From Bacillota bacterium (GTDB lineage Bacteria > Bacillota > UBA4882 > UBA8346): 64,000 nt of DNA. Every line of letters begins with the position of its first letter. Positions within the stretch are counted from its first letter, which is position 1. The notes below the pieces were generated by a model. The model saw nothing but the letters and a program-made list of their open reading frames with translations, was not told where the DNA came from and did no database searches. A program made the position numbers and the translations under genes. The DNA is taken from assembly GCA_023402395.1 (NCBI GenBank), contig JAEYGI010000040.1:310001-374000 (forward strand). Direction: 5' to 3'. Positions 34,352 through 41,951 of the stretch are shown one piece after another.

Positions 34352-35479
34352 ATGGTTCAATCGGATGAGATGAAGCGGTATCAGGAAAATCTGCGGGCCG
34401 AGCGGGAAGCCATCGCTCTTTATCAGCGCCTGGCCGACGCGGAGTCCAATCCCGAACGGAAGATGGTTTATCAAAAGTTGATCGCCACCGAACAGAAACA
34501 TGCCGACTTTTGGTTGGACAAACTCAAGGAAGCGGGCGTTACGACGCCCCAATTCCGTCCGAATTGGCGGACCAGGCTCTTCGGACTGCTGGCGTCCAGG
34601 TTTGGACCGTCGTTCGTCCTGCCTTCGATCAGCTCCATCGAGCGGAAGGCGGCCTCCGGCTATAATGGCCAGGCTGACGCGGAAGCGGCCAATATGCCGG
34701 CCGATGAGCGCTCCCACGCCAGGATCTTCGGTTTGCTCACCCGAACTACTCCCGGTCTCTCCGGCAGTGATTTGGCCCGGGTTGAAGGCAGACACCGGTC
34801 CGGAGGAGGCAATGCGCTGCGCGCGGCGGTGTTGGGCGCCAATGACGGGTTGGTATCGGTTTTCAGTCTGGTCATGGGGGTGGCCGGCGCCGGATTGCCG
34901 GCCCGGAACATCCTGATGACGGGAGTGGCCGGGCTGCTGGCCGGAGCGCTTTCGATGGCGCTGGGGGAGTGGCTGTCGGTGCAAAGCTCGCGCGAGCTTT
35001 ATCAGCATCAGTTGGAGATTGAAGGCCGGGAACTGGCTGAAGTCCCGGAGGAGGAACGGGAAGAGTTGACCCTAATCTATCAGGCCAAAGGATTGGACCG
35101 GAAGCTCGCCGGCGAGTTGGCGGAACGGATCCTTGCCGATCCGGCCACCGCCATGGATACGCTGGCCCGAGAAGAGTTGGGCATCGACCCCGAGGAACTG
35201 GGGGGATCGGCCTGGGAAGCGGCGCTCACTTCGTTTCTGCTGTTTGCGGCCGGAGCGATCATCCCGGTTTTCCCTTATCTTTTCTTTACCGGGTGGACCG
35301 GAATCGTGGTCAGCGCCGCTTTCAGCGCGATCGGACTGTTTGTCATCGGAGCGCTGATTACATTGTTAACGGGTCGGAATCCGTTGTTATCCGGTTTCCG
35401 GCAGGTATTGGTGGGTTTGGCAACCGCCGCGGTCACTTATGGGGTGGGGAGCCTGATCGGAGTCAATCTGGCGGGATAA
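34352..35479 (+). CDS. VIT1/CCC1-family transporter with N-terminal ferritin-like domain
   Basis: About 375 residues from ATG 34352, preceded by AAGGAG. Residues 1-140 form a rubrerythrin-like four-helix domain with iron-ligand type residues (AEREAIALYQRLADAE, then KLIATEQKHADFW, and DERSHARIFG). The rest is the CCC1/VIT1 membrane domain: GGGNALRAAVLGANDGLVSVFSLVMGVAG, ALSMALGEWLSVQSS, then three more helices. This fusion resembles MbfA, a membrane-bound ferritin-like iron exporter. It probably moves Fe2+ or Mn2+ out of the cytoplasm and senses or oxidises iron through the N-domain. Confidence 0.88.
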   Translation: MVQSDEMKRYQENLRAEREAIALYQRLADAESNPERKMVYQKLIATEQKHADFWLDKLKEAGVTTPQFRPNWRTRLFGLLASRFGPSFVLPSISSIERKAASGYNGQADAEAANMPADERSHARIFGLLTRTTPGLSGSDLARVEGRHRSGGGNALRAAVLGANDGLVSVFSLVMGVAGAGLPARNILMTGVAGLLAGALSMALGEWLSVQSSRELYQHQLEIEGRELAEVPEEEREELTLIYQAKGLDRKLAGELAERILADPATAMDTLAREELGIDPEELGGSAWEAALTSFLLFAAGAIIPVFPYLFFTGWTGIVVSAAFSAIGLFVIGALITLLTGRNPLLSGFRQVLVGLATAAVTYGVGSLIGVNLAG

Positions 35480-35560
35480 CGGAGAGATTACCAATCTGCA
35501 CATCACTTGGTAGGAGTAAGCGGGAACCATCGCGCCATACTATATTTTGGAGGTGTTCTC

Positions 35561-35824
35561 GTGAACAATAATCAGAACATAACTCAACCGGCCCAAAACT
35601 ACAATGCCAAGCTGAACATGGAGAGTTCTTCGGAGTTGGCGCAGAGCCAAGGGCAGATCAGCCAACTCTTGCTCGCCAAGGCCAAGTCGGGAGGAATGGA
35701 GTTCGGTTCGCCGTCGCTGGGGAGTCAGAGCTCCAATGCCACCAGCTTCTCCAGCAAACAGTTGGAGATCGACCAGGCCTCCGGACCGATCACGCAGATC
35801 CTGTCCGGTCAGTCCAAACAGTAA
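35561..35824 (+). CDS. Small Ser/Gln/Asn-rich protein
   Basis: 87 residues from GTG 35561, directly behind GGAGGT. Composition is rich in S, Q, N and A (NNNQNITQPAQNYNAKLNME) and ends with TQILSGQSKQ; no membrane segment and no cysteine. It follows the VIT1-like gene and has its own terminator. The composition is reminiscent of small spore or biofilm proteins, but no family is recognised. Confidence 0.6.
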   Translation: MNNNQNITQPAQNYNAKLNMESSSELAQSQGQISQLLLAKAKSGGMEFGSPSLGSQSSNATSFSSKQLEIDQASGPITQILSGQSKQ

Positions 35825-35869
35825 AGGATTTGAGCCTGGGTCTTCTGGTTACCGGGTCACTTTCCAATG

Positions 35870-35902
35870 GAAAGGCTTAGCTTGCTAAGCCTTTCTATAT
35901 TT
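35870..35902 (+). terminator. Intrinsic terminator
   Basis: GAAAGGCTTAGC / GCTAAGCCTTTC, 12-bp perfect stem, then TATATTTTT. Confidence 0.9.
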
Positions 35903-35941
35903 TTAAATATCGTGCCATCCGTGTTCAAAGGACGGGTAAGG

Positions 35942-36139
35942 TTAGCGAAGATATTGATGGGTGTCGTCCTCCAGCAAGCCGGTTAACGGCACTTCCAGGC
36001 AGGCTTCATTTTGAAGATTTCGGACCACTGCGGTTCGGGTCGCCGCGTCGACCCGTTCGATCCATACCGGCGCTCCATTATAGTATACCTCTATTTCACC
36101 GCCGGACCATAAAATTTGTTTGGCGCGCTCCGCTTCCAT
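35942..36139 (-). CDS. H-type small acid-soluble spore protein-like, copy 1
   Basis: 65 residues from ATG 36139 (AAAGGA upstream): MEAERAKQILWSGGEIEVYY, then PVWIERVD, TAVVRNLQNE and EVPLTGLLED. The order RAK-I--S---I-V-Y---PVWI--VD matches SspH-type minor spore proteins of Bacillus (about 60 residues). Such proteins are made in the forespore late in sporulation. Two more copies are at 37721 and 44353. Confidence 0.8.
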   Translation of the reverse strand: MEAERAKQILWSGGEIEVYYNGAPVWIERVDAATRTAVVRNLQNEACLEVPLTGLLEDDTHQYLR

Positions 36140-36283
36140 CGGTTTGACTGTCCTTTCTTTATTAATTTGCTGTATCCTATATCTTGAACCGCCTGACGGG
36201 GAAATATCCATTCCAAGCAGGTCCGGATAGTTGAACTAACTGCCAATGAAGTCCTATTCGAGGCTTTTCAAGGGAAAGGATCG

Positions 36284-36341
36284 GATCTATAATAAAAAGA
36301 TGTTCATTTTATAGATCGTTCTAACCGGTCGCATCTTTTAT
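36284..36341 (+). promoter_or_regulatory. Two overlapping, mutually exclusive hairpins before ybaK-like gene
   Basis: GATCTATAA (36284-36292) can pair with TTATAGATC (36309-36317), while ATAAAAAGATG (36292-36302) can pair with CATCTTTTAT (36332-36341). The two stems share bases, so only one can form. The AGGAGG of the next gene follows at 36355. Possible leader switch; no known riboswitch recognised. Confidence 0.4.
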
Positions 36342-36367
36342 ATAAGACGGTATTAGGAGGCGTTTCG

Positions 36368-36859
36368 ATGAGTCTGGAGAGCGTTAAACGGCAGTTTGCG
36401 GCAGAAAAATTAGGATTGGAAGTTATTGAGCTTGAAACCAGCAGTGCCACGGTGGAATTGGCCGCCGCCGCGCTGGGAGTGGAGCCGGGTCGGATTGCCA
36501 AAACCATGGCGTTCCGGATGAAAGAACGGGATATTCTGATTATCGCCAAAGGCGATGCCCGGGTGGACAACCGGAAGTTCAAGGAATGTTTTGGCGAGAA
36601 GCCAAAATTTCTCGACGCCGGGGAAGTTCAGGAAATTACCGGGCACCCGGTGGGCGGAGTCTGCCCGTTCGGCTTGAAACAGCCGTTAATGATATATCTG
36701 GACAGCTCACTCCGACAGTTCGATTATGTTTTTCCGGCCGGGGGTTCACCAAATTCGGCGGTACGGATTACAGTGGCCCGGTTGGAAGAAGTGACTGGCG
36801 GAACCTGGGTGGATGTTTGCAAGAATCCCGCGCTGGCGGGAGAAACGGCGGCGGTATAA
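36368..36859 (+). CDS. YbaK/aminoacyl-tRNA deacylase domain protein
   Basis: 163 residues of the YbaK/ProX editing family. IAKTMAFRMKERDILIIAKGD near 43-63 holds the conserved lysine that binds the tRNA acyl group, and VGGVCPFGL near 99 and VFPAGGSPNSAVRI near 120 complete the fold. These free-standing enzymes hydrolyse misacylated tRNA such as Cys-tRNA(Pro) or Ala-tRNA(Pro). AGGAGG precedes the ATG. It is followed by inverted-repeat elements, not by an obvious operon partner. Confidence 0.88.
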   Translation: MSLESVKRQFAAEKLGLEVIELETSSATVELAAAALGVEPGRIAKTMAFRMKERDILIIAKGDARVDNRKFKECFGEKPKFLDAGEVQEITGHPVGGVCPFGLKQPLMIYLDSSLRQFDYVFPAGGSPNSAVRITVARLEEVTGGTWVDVCKNPALAGETAAV

Positions 36860-36870
36860 GGAAGGGCTAT

Positions 36871-36952
36871 ATAAGTTGAATGAAATTTCCGATATACATC
36901 ATGTCCTTAAAGCCTTTCGTGATGGAAAATGAATGGATTTAATTCAACTTAT
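36871..36952. repeat. 82-bp nested inverted-repeat element E2
   Basis: Outer arms ATAAGTTGAAT / ATTCAACTTAT (11 bp) enclose inner arms CATCA / TGATG around CTTAAAGCC. Read in reverse complement the loop is GGCTTTAAGGA, shared with the neighbouring element and, with changes, with that at 21110. Confidence 0.75.
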
Positions 36953-36963
36953 TTCATCTGTAA

Positions 36964-37045
36964 TAGGATGAAGTAAATTCAGATTTGATGCCATTGCATT
37001 CGGCTTTAGGAATGCAAATTTGGTTAAGAAATTTACTTCATCCTA
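36964..37045. repeat. 82-bp nested inverted-repeat element E3
   Basis: Outer arms TAGGATGAAGTAAATT and its complement (16 bp, perfect), inner arms TTGCATTC / GAATGCAA, loop GGCTTTAG. Exactly the same length as element E2, 11 bp away, with different arms but a similar loop, which suggests a structure conserved by base-pair changes. Confidence 0.8.
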
Positions 37046-37127
37046 ATATAGCATCTTTTACCTGAAGGAAAAACAGGGCTTGGCGGTTAATTTTTTTCGT
37101 TATTCAATGCTGAGTAGGGGAAATTTG

Positions 37128-37691
37128 ATGACTCTCAATTTTAGCGATCCCAATGTTTATAATTGGGTTGTTCTGCCGGTTTTGATTTTTTTGGCCCGGA
37201 TCGCCGATGTGACCATCGGTACGGTACGGATTATTTTCGTGGCTAAAGGGAAGAAATTCTCGGCCGCGCTCTGCGGTTTCTTTGAGGTTATTATTTGGCT
37301 GGCCGCCATGAGCCAGATTATTCAAAATCTTAGCAATGTCGTCTGCTACATCGCTTACGGCAGCGGTTTCGCCATGGGCAATTTCATCGGGATCACGGTT
37401 GAGGAGAAGCTGGCGCTGGGACTGGTGATCGTCCGGGTTTTCACCAATGAACGGGAAGGAGCCGTTCTGATGGAGAATTTTCGAAAAGCCGGATACGGAG
37501 TGACCATCCTCGACGGTCGCGGCTGCAACGGGCCGGTTAAGATCATCTATACCGTTATTCGCCGCGGCGCGCTGCCGGAAGTGGATCGCATCATTCACCA
37601 GTTCAAACCCGATACCTTTTATGCGGTGGAGGAGGTCAGGTCGGCTCATGCCGGAGTCTTTCCCGCGCCGCGCTATCCATTGCGAAAATAG
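37128..37691 (+). CDS. DUF2179/UPF0316 membrane protein (YebE-like)
   Basis: 187 residues from ATG 37128 (TAGGGGA upstream; 37080 and 37107 are weaker starts). Three N-terminal hydrophobic segments include VLPVLIFLARIADVTIGTVRIIFVA and LCGFFEVIIWLAA, then a cytoplasmic DUF2179 domain with GYGVTILDGRGCNGPVKIIYTVIRR. Domain of this kind occurs in integral membrane proteins of unknown function that bind small signals. Preceded by two inverted-repeat elements. Confidence 0.85.
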   Translation: MTLNFSDPNVYNWVVLPVLIFLARIADVTIGTVRIIFVAKGKKFSAALCGFFEVIIWLAAMSQIIQNLSNVVCYIAYGSGFAMGNFIGITVEEKLALGLVIVRVFTNEREGAVLMENFRKAGYGVTILDGRGCNGPVKIIYTVIRRGALPEVDRIIHQFKPDTFYAVEEVRSAHAGVFPAPRYPLRK

Positions 37692-37720
37692 CCGGTAAGG
37701 GGTTCAAACCGGTCCCGGAT

Positions 37721-37909
37721 TCAATCCTGAAGTTTGCCCGTTTCCAGCAGTTCTTCGGAGGAAACCTCCATCTTTACGTCGGAATTAAGGTCGCGGATAG
37801 CGACCCGCCCAACGCTGTTGACGGCATCGATCCAGACTGGAAGATTCTGATACGTCACGTAAATCACCTCCGGGGAGTCGATGATCTCTTTCACGCGTTT
37901 GATGTCCAT
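37721..37909 (-). CDS. H-type small acid-soluble spore protein-like, copy 2
   Basis: 62 residues: MDIKRVKEIIDSPEVIYVTY, NLPVWIDAVNS, then VAIRDLNSD and EVSSEELLE. Same pattern as copies at 35942 and 44353. AAGGAGAATCC lies before the ATG. It points tail to tail at the DUF2179 gene and away from uxaC. Confidence 0.8.
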   Translation of the reverse strand: MDIKRVKEIIDSPEVIYVTYQNLPVWIDAVNSVGRVAIRDLNSDVKMEVSSEELLETGKLQD

Positions 37910-38121
37910 GGATTCTCCTTAAAAGTTTTTTTCTATCCTCTCCGATTTTCTGCCATAATATAACCTGCGATGCCGGGCGGCAACGGATTTTTTTATCTTT
38001 TAAAGAGGAAGATTTCAGTCAAACTCGAAATAATCAATTGAACCGTTCAGGATCTCCGGCGACGATCCCCCCCCGGAAGATTTTGGAATTGGAGTTTAAT
38101 AAGTTAAATGGAGGCCTGTCA

Positions 38122-39528
38122 ATGAAACCGTTTTTGGATGAGAATTTCCTACTTAACAACGAGACGGCGGTCCGGCTTTATAACGATTATGCCAAAGACA
38201 TGCCAATCTTCGACTATCACTGTCATTTGAGCCCCAAAGAGATCGCCGAGAATAAACGTTACCGGAACATCACTGAGATCTGGCTGGGCGGCGATCACTA
38301 CAAATGGCGGGCTATGCGGGCCAACGGCGTTGACGAGCGATATATCACCGGCGACGCCCCGGACAAGGAAAAGTTCCTGAAATGGGCCGAGACCATGCCC
38401 GATTGCATCGGCAATCCGCTTTATCATTGGACCCATCTCGAACTGCAACGGTTCTTCGGCATCAATACGTTGCTTTCCCCGGCGACGGCGGAGGAGATCT
38501 GGGAAAAATGCAATGCCATGTTGCAAACCGACCAATTTACCGCCAGATCGCTGATCAAGCGGTCTAACGTGAAAGCCGTCTGCACCACCGATGATCCGTC
38601 CGACTCGTTGGAATATCACATCGCTTTGGCCAAGGATCCGTCTTTTGACGTCAAAGTGCTTCCCGCCTGCCGGCCGGATAAAGCCATCAACATTGAAAAG
38701 GAAGGCTTTGCCGCGTACCTGACCCGCTTGGGCGAGTCGGCCGGTATCACCATCAAATCCTTCGACGATCTCCGGAACGCGCTTCAAAAACGGATGGAAT
38801 TTTTCCACTCCGTCGGTTGCCGTCTTTCCGATCATGCCATGGACCCGGTGGTATTCGAGGAGAGCAACGAAGGCGAAGTCAACTTCGTCCTGCAGAAAGC
38901 GCTTCGGAACGAACCTCTGACCGATCTGGAAGTCAGAAAATACAAGTCTCAAGTAATGCTCTTTCTTGGCCGGCTTTACGCCAAGCTCGGTTGGGTGATG
39001 CAGCTCCATATCGGCACCATTCGCAGCACCAACCAACGGATGTTTAAGCAGATCGGCCCGGACACCGGCTATGACGCGATCGGTGACTATACGTTCGCTC
39101 AGGCCCTTGCCAAATTGCTGGATCGGCTCGATCAAACCGATGAGTTGCCCAAAACCATCCTTTACTGCCTCAATCCCCGGGACAACGAAGTTCTGAGCAC
39201 GGTGGCCGGTTGTTTCCAGAGCGGCGGGATCCCAGGCAAGATGCAGTTCGGATCCGGTTGGTGGTTCAATGATCAGAAAGACGGGATGATCCGTCAGATG
39301 GTGTCATTGGCCAATCTGGGCGTATTGGCCCGGTTCGTCGGCATGCTGACCGACTCCCGCAGCTTCCTTTCGTATACCCGGCACGAATATTTCCGGCGCA
39401 TTCTTTGCAATATGATGGGCGAGTGGGTCGAGACCGGCGAAGCGCCAAACGACCTGAAGCTTTTGGGGAATATGGTCCAGAATATTTGTTTCAATAATGC
39501 CAAGAATTATTTTGGGATTGAACTTTAA
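38122..39528 (+). CDS. uxaC: Uronate isomerase (glucuronate/galacturonate isomerase)
   Basis: 468 residues, amidohydrolase-fold enzyme that converts D-glucuronate to fructuronate and D-galacturonate to tagaturonate. Typical features are the metal site FDYHCHLSPKEIAENKRY near 27-44, WLGGDHYKWRAMRANG near 50, CTTDDPSDS near 155, and the end SYTRHEYFRRILCNMMGEWVE. The ATG at 38122 is chosen because GGAGG lies just upstream. It is the first intracellular step after pectate breakdown, linking it to the lyase at 27041. No other uronate genes are in the window. Confidence 0.95.
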   Translation: MKPFLDENFLLNNETAVRLYNDYAKDMPIFDYHCHLSPKEIAENKRYRNITEIWLGGDHYKWRAMRANGVDERYITGDAPDKEKFLKWAETMPDCIGNPLYHWTHLELQRFFGINTLLSPATAEEIWEKCNAMLQTDQFTARSLIKRSNVKAVCTTDDPSDSLEYHIALAKDPSFDVKVLPACRPDKAINIEKEGFAAYLTRLGESAGITIKSFDDLRNALQKRMEFFHSVGCRLSDHAMDPVVFEESNEGEVNFVLQKALRNEPLTDLEVRKYKSQVMLFLGRLYAKLGWVMQLHIGTIRSTNQRMFKQIGPDTGYDAIGDYTFAQALAKLLDRLDQTDELPKTILYCLNPRDNEVLSTVAGCFQSGGIPGKMQFGSGWWFNDQKDGMIRQMVSLANLGVLARFVGMLTDSRSFLSYTRHEYFRRILCNMMGEWVETGEAPNDLKLLGNMVQNICFNNAKNYFGIEL

Positions 39529-39551
39529 AAAAACAAGCGGAATAATAACCT

Positions 39552-39581
39552 GGGCTGGCCGGAGAGGCCGGCCCTTTTTTA
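39552..39581 (+). terminator. Intrinsic terminator of uxaC
   Basis: GGGCTGGCC / GGCCGGCCC stem (one G-T pair) with GGAGA loop, then a T-run. Confidence 0.9.
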
Positions 39582-39681
39582 TGGCCGTTCTGAGAAGGGG
39601 AAAATGGAGGAAGACATGCGGAAAGTCCGCGAGAGGCTCAAATCTTGATCATTTTGTGCCGCCTTTAGAGAACCCCTTGGA

Positions 39682-39730
39682 AATAACAAAGAGAGCCCTT
39701 CATCACCGTTGAAGAGCTCTCTTTGTTATT
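39682..39730 (-). terminator. Terminator of the subtilisin gene
   Basis: AATAACAAAGAGAGC and its exact complement form a 15-bp stem with a 19-nt loop, 42 bp past the protease stop codon. Confidence 0.75.
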
Positions 39731-39772
39731 ATAATTAATGAGAATCAATGATCGATTGGATTGGCATAGCGC

Positions 39773-41560
39773 TCAGTTTCCGTAAACTTCAAGTTCCCAC
39801 AGGGAATAGCCGTAGGGAGTGCCCCGCTGGGTCCCATAAATCCGGACATAGCGCCCGCTGACCGAACCGGTAAGGGTAGTGGTATCGCCGGATCCGTGAT
39901 TGGTGGTATAGATGGTCACCCAGTTTGCACCATCGTCCGATACTTGAACCCGGTATGATTTGGCATAGGCATTCTCCCACCGTAAAACAATTTTATTAAG
40001 GTTGCCGTATTTCCGGCCTAGGTCGACAGTGATCCACTGGGGATCGATTTCAGGTTGGCTGGCCCAGCGGGTACCGGGATTACCATCGACCGCTTTTGAA
40101 GCAGTGCGGGTGGTTCCTTCCACCGACGAGGCGCTTGCCGTCTTGCCCAGAGCCAAATTGTTATTGGGATTAGGCTGCGGTTCAGGTACGGGAGCCGGGG
40201 CCGGAATGGGCTGCGGTGAAGGCGCCGGCGCTCCCGGTTGGCTTTTGGCCAAGTCTACCGCACGGTTCGCGTCCACCAATCCCCAGCCGTAATAATTGTC
40301 AAAACCGGCGCCGCCTTTGTCAATGGCTGACCGGCGGAGAATATCCTCGACGGCCGTCGCCGTCAGAGCGGGATTAATGGATTTCACTAAGGCCGCGACT
40401 CCCGATACGGCCGGTGCGGCCATGGAAGTTCCGCTCATTGCGATATAGCCGGATGCCGAGCCCATAAAAGTGCTGAAGATATTGGATCCCGGAGCGACCA
40501 CATCCAGCTCGGGGCCATAATTGGAGTAAGAAGCCCGTGTGCCGCTACTATCGATGGCTCCGACACTTACCACTCCGGTACAGTTGCCGGGGAATCCCAC
40601 CGGTCCATTGCTGTTCCCGGAAGCCGCCACTACGACAACCCCCTTGCTAAGCGCATAGTTGATCGCATCCTGCATCGCTTGGCTGGTACCGGAGCCTCCC
40701 AGACTCATATTGATCACTTTGGCGCCGTTATCAGTGGCATAACGGATTCCATTAATGATGCTTGAAAGGTCCCCCGAGCCGTTGTTACTTAATACTTTAA
40801 CTGGCATGATCCTGGCTCCTGAAGCCACGCCAGTCACGCCGACGCCATTATTGCCAATCGCGGCGGCGATCCCGGCCACATGAGTGCCGTGACCGTTTTG
40901 GTCGTCGGGAACCGTATCGTTGGATGCAAAGTCGTAACCTGCCATTAGACTGTTTTTAAGGTCCTCATGAGAAGCGTTGACTCCGGTATCCAATATGGCG
41001 ATGATCACATCGTCCCGCTGCGACAGGGGTACTTTGTCCCAGGCCAGATCGGCGTGGATTGCCGGTAAACCCCATTGCTTGGCGTAATAAGGATCATTGG
41101 GCGCGCTGCTGGCTTGGACCACGTAGTTGGGCTCGACGTATTCGACCGCCGGATTTTGGCGCAGTTCCTGAATGGAGGTGAAATAATCAGCATCCTTGGC
41201 CAGCTTTACCAGAGCCAAAGGGAAGGAGTCGTTTACTTTTTGGGTGGACCCGGAAAAGCGGCTGCTGGTCTTAGCTACCGCTTCAAAATTTTTGGTCTGA
41301 GCGGAGCCGGAGCCTTTGTATTTCACCAGAATTTGACGAGGGGCGATCTCGTTTCGTTGTACCGGCTCTTTAGAATCCTGGTCCTGATAATAATAAGCAT
41401 TTCCGTTTTTAAGGATTACCGCTCCGGAAACCGGATCTTTGACTACAATTGTGTCTGGGCCGGTTGTTGGTGAGGGTTTCGTCACGGCGAGCGCCGTTGT
41501 GGAACTAGTGAAGAGCAATCCGGCCAGGGCCGGAAGCAGCCATTTTTTTAAAATAACCAT
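39773..41560 (-). CDS. Secreted subtilisin-like serine protease with C-terminal F5/8 type C domain
   Basis: 595 residues from ATG 41560, chosen for GCGGAGGTC upstream and the signal peptide MVILKKWLLPALAGLLFTS. A propeptide of the inhibitor I9 type ends near VEYVEPNYVVQAS. The S8 triad is Asp in IAILDTGVNASHEDL near 190, His in NGHGTHVAGIAAA near 226 and Ser in SGTSMAAPAVSG near 376. A Pro-rich linker (APSPQPIPAPAP) joins a discoidin/F5-8C domain ending SLWELEVYGN, which usually binds carbohydrate. It is exported and may target glycoproteins or cell walls. Confidence 0.94.
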   Translation of the reverse strand: MVILKKWLLPALAGLLFTSSTTALAVTKPSPTTGPDTIVVKDPVSGAVILKNGNAYYYQDQDSKEPVQRNEIAPRQILVKYKGSGSAQTKNFEAVAKTSSRFSGSTQKVNDSFPLALVKLAKDADYFTSIQELRQNPAVEYVEPNYVVQASSAPNDPYYAKQWGLPAIHADLAWDKVPLSQRDDVIIAILDTGVNASHEDLKNSLMAGYDFASNDTVPDDQNGHGTHVAGIAAAIGNNGVGVTGVASGARIMPVKVLSNNGSGDLSSIINGIRYATDNGAKVINMSLGGSGTSQAMQDAINYALSKGVVVVAASGNSNGPVGFPGNCTGVVSVGAIDSSGTRASYSNYGPELDVVAPGSNIFSTFMGSASGYIAMSGTSMAAPAVSGVAALVKSINPALTATAVEDILRRSAIDKGGAGFDNYYGWGLVDANRAVDLAKSQPGAPAPSPQPIPAPAPVPEPQPNPNNNLALGKTASASSVEGTTRTASKAVDGNPGTRWASQPEIDPQWITVDLGRKYGNLNKIVLRWENAYAKSYRVQVSDDGANWVTIYTTNHGSGDTTTLTGSVSGRYVRIYGTQRGTPYGYSLWELEVYGN

Positions 41561-41780
41561 TTGACCTCCGCCTTTTGTAACATTTTGTAACGAACGGCCT
41601 GCATCAAAAATAAAACACATTTGACATCCATTATAACGGTTGCCTGAGAATTGGGAAGCTGTAGTTGTTGACAACACAAAGCAGTTCTTCCTGGAGTGGA
41701 TAGATATACCGCCGATGGAAGCTGCACCTTTGATAAAAATGGAATCTGGCTGGCTTTCCCGTTGAAAGCAATACCTTTAA

Positions 41781-41798
41781 TGTCAATATTTATTGACA
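41781..41798. promoter_or_regulatory. 18-bp palindrome overlapping the -35 of the glutamate synthase-like gene
   Basis: TGTCAATATTTATTGACA: 8-bp perfect arms around TT. Its right half contains the -35 TTGACA, so a protein bound here would block transcription. Regulator unknown. Confidence 0.55.
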
Positions 41799-41821
41799 GT
41801 TGTTACGTCTTCAACTAATAT
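41793..41821 (+). promoter_or_regulatory. Sigma-A promoter of the glutamate synthase-like gene
   Basis: -35 TTGACA (41793-41798), 17-bp spacer, -10 TAATAT (41816-41821); leaves a leader of about 125 nt. Confidence 0.75.
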
Positions 41822-41951
41822 TGATATTGAAATCGATTATCATTATTTAAAATATGATGGTAATTAAATGTAAGTTTATACGGAGTCACTGCTAAATATC
41901 ATTGAAGGAACCATGCAAGCTCCAGTATTAGTAAAACGGAGGAGGACAAAA

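Larger units (their letters stand above)
41561..41951. other. Divergent intergenic region, protease / glutamate synthase-like
   Basis: About 391 bp. For the minus gene a TATAAT lies at 41630-41635 (reading minus) without a good -35. For the plus gene a consensus promoter and palindrome are listed separately. AT-rich DNA at 41830-41870 has GATTATCATTAT-type sequence that loosely resembles a Fur box. Confidence 0.5.

Noticed and set aside
41830..41870. Fur-box-like GATTATCATTAT sequence
   Set aside because: Too many mismatches to the inverted-repeat consensus in very AT-rich DNA.
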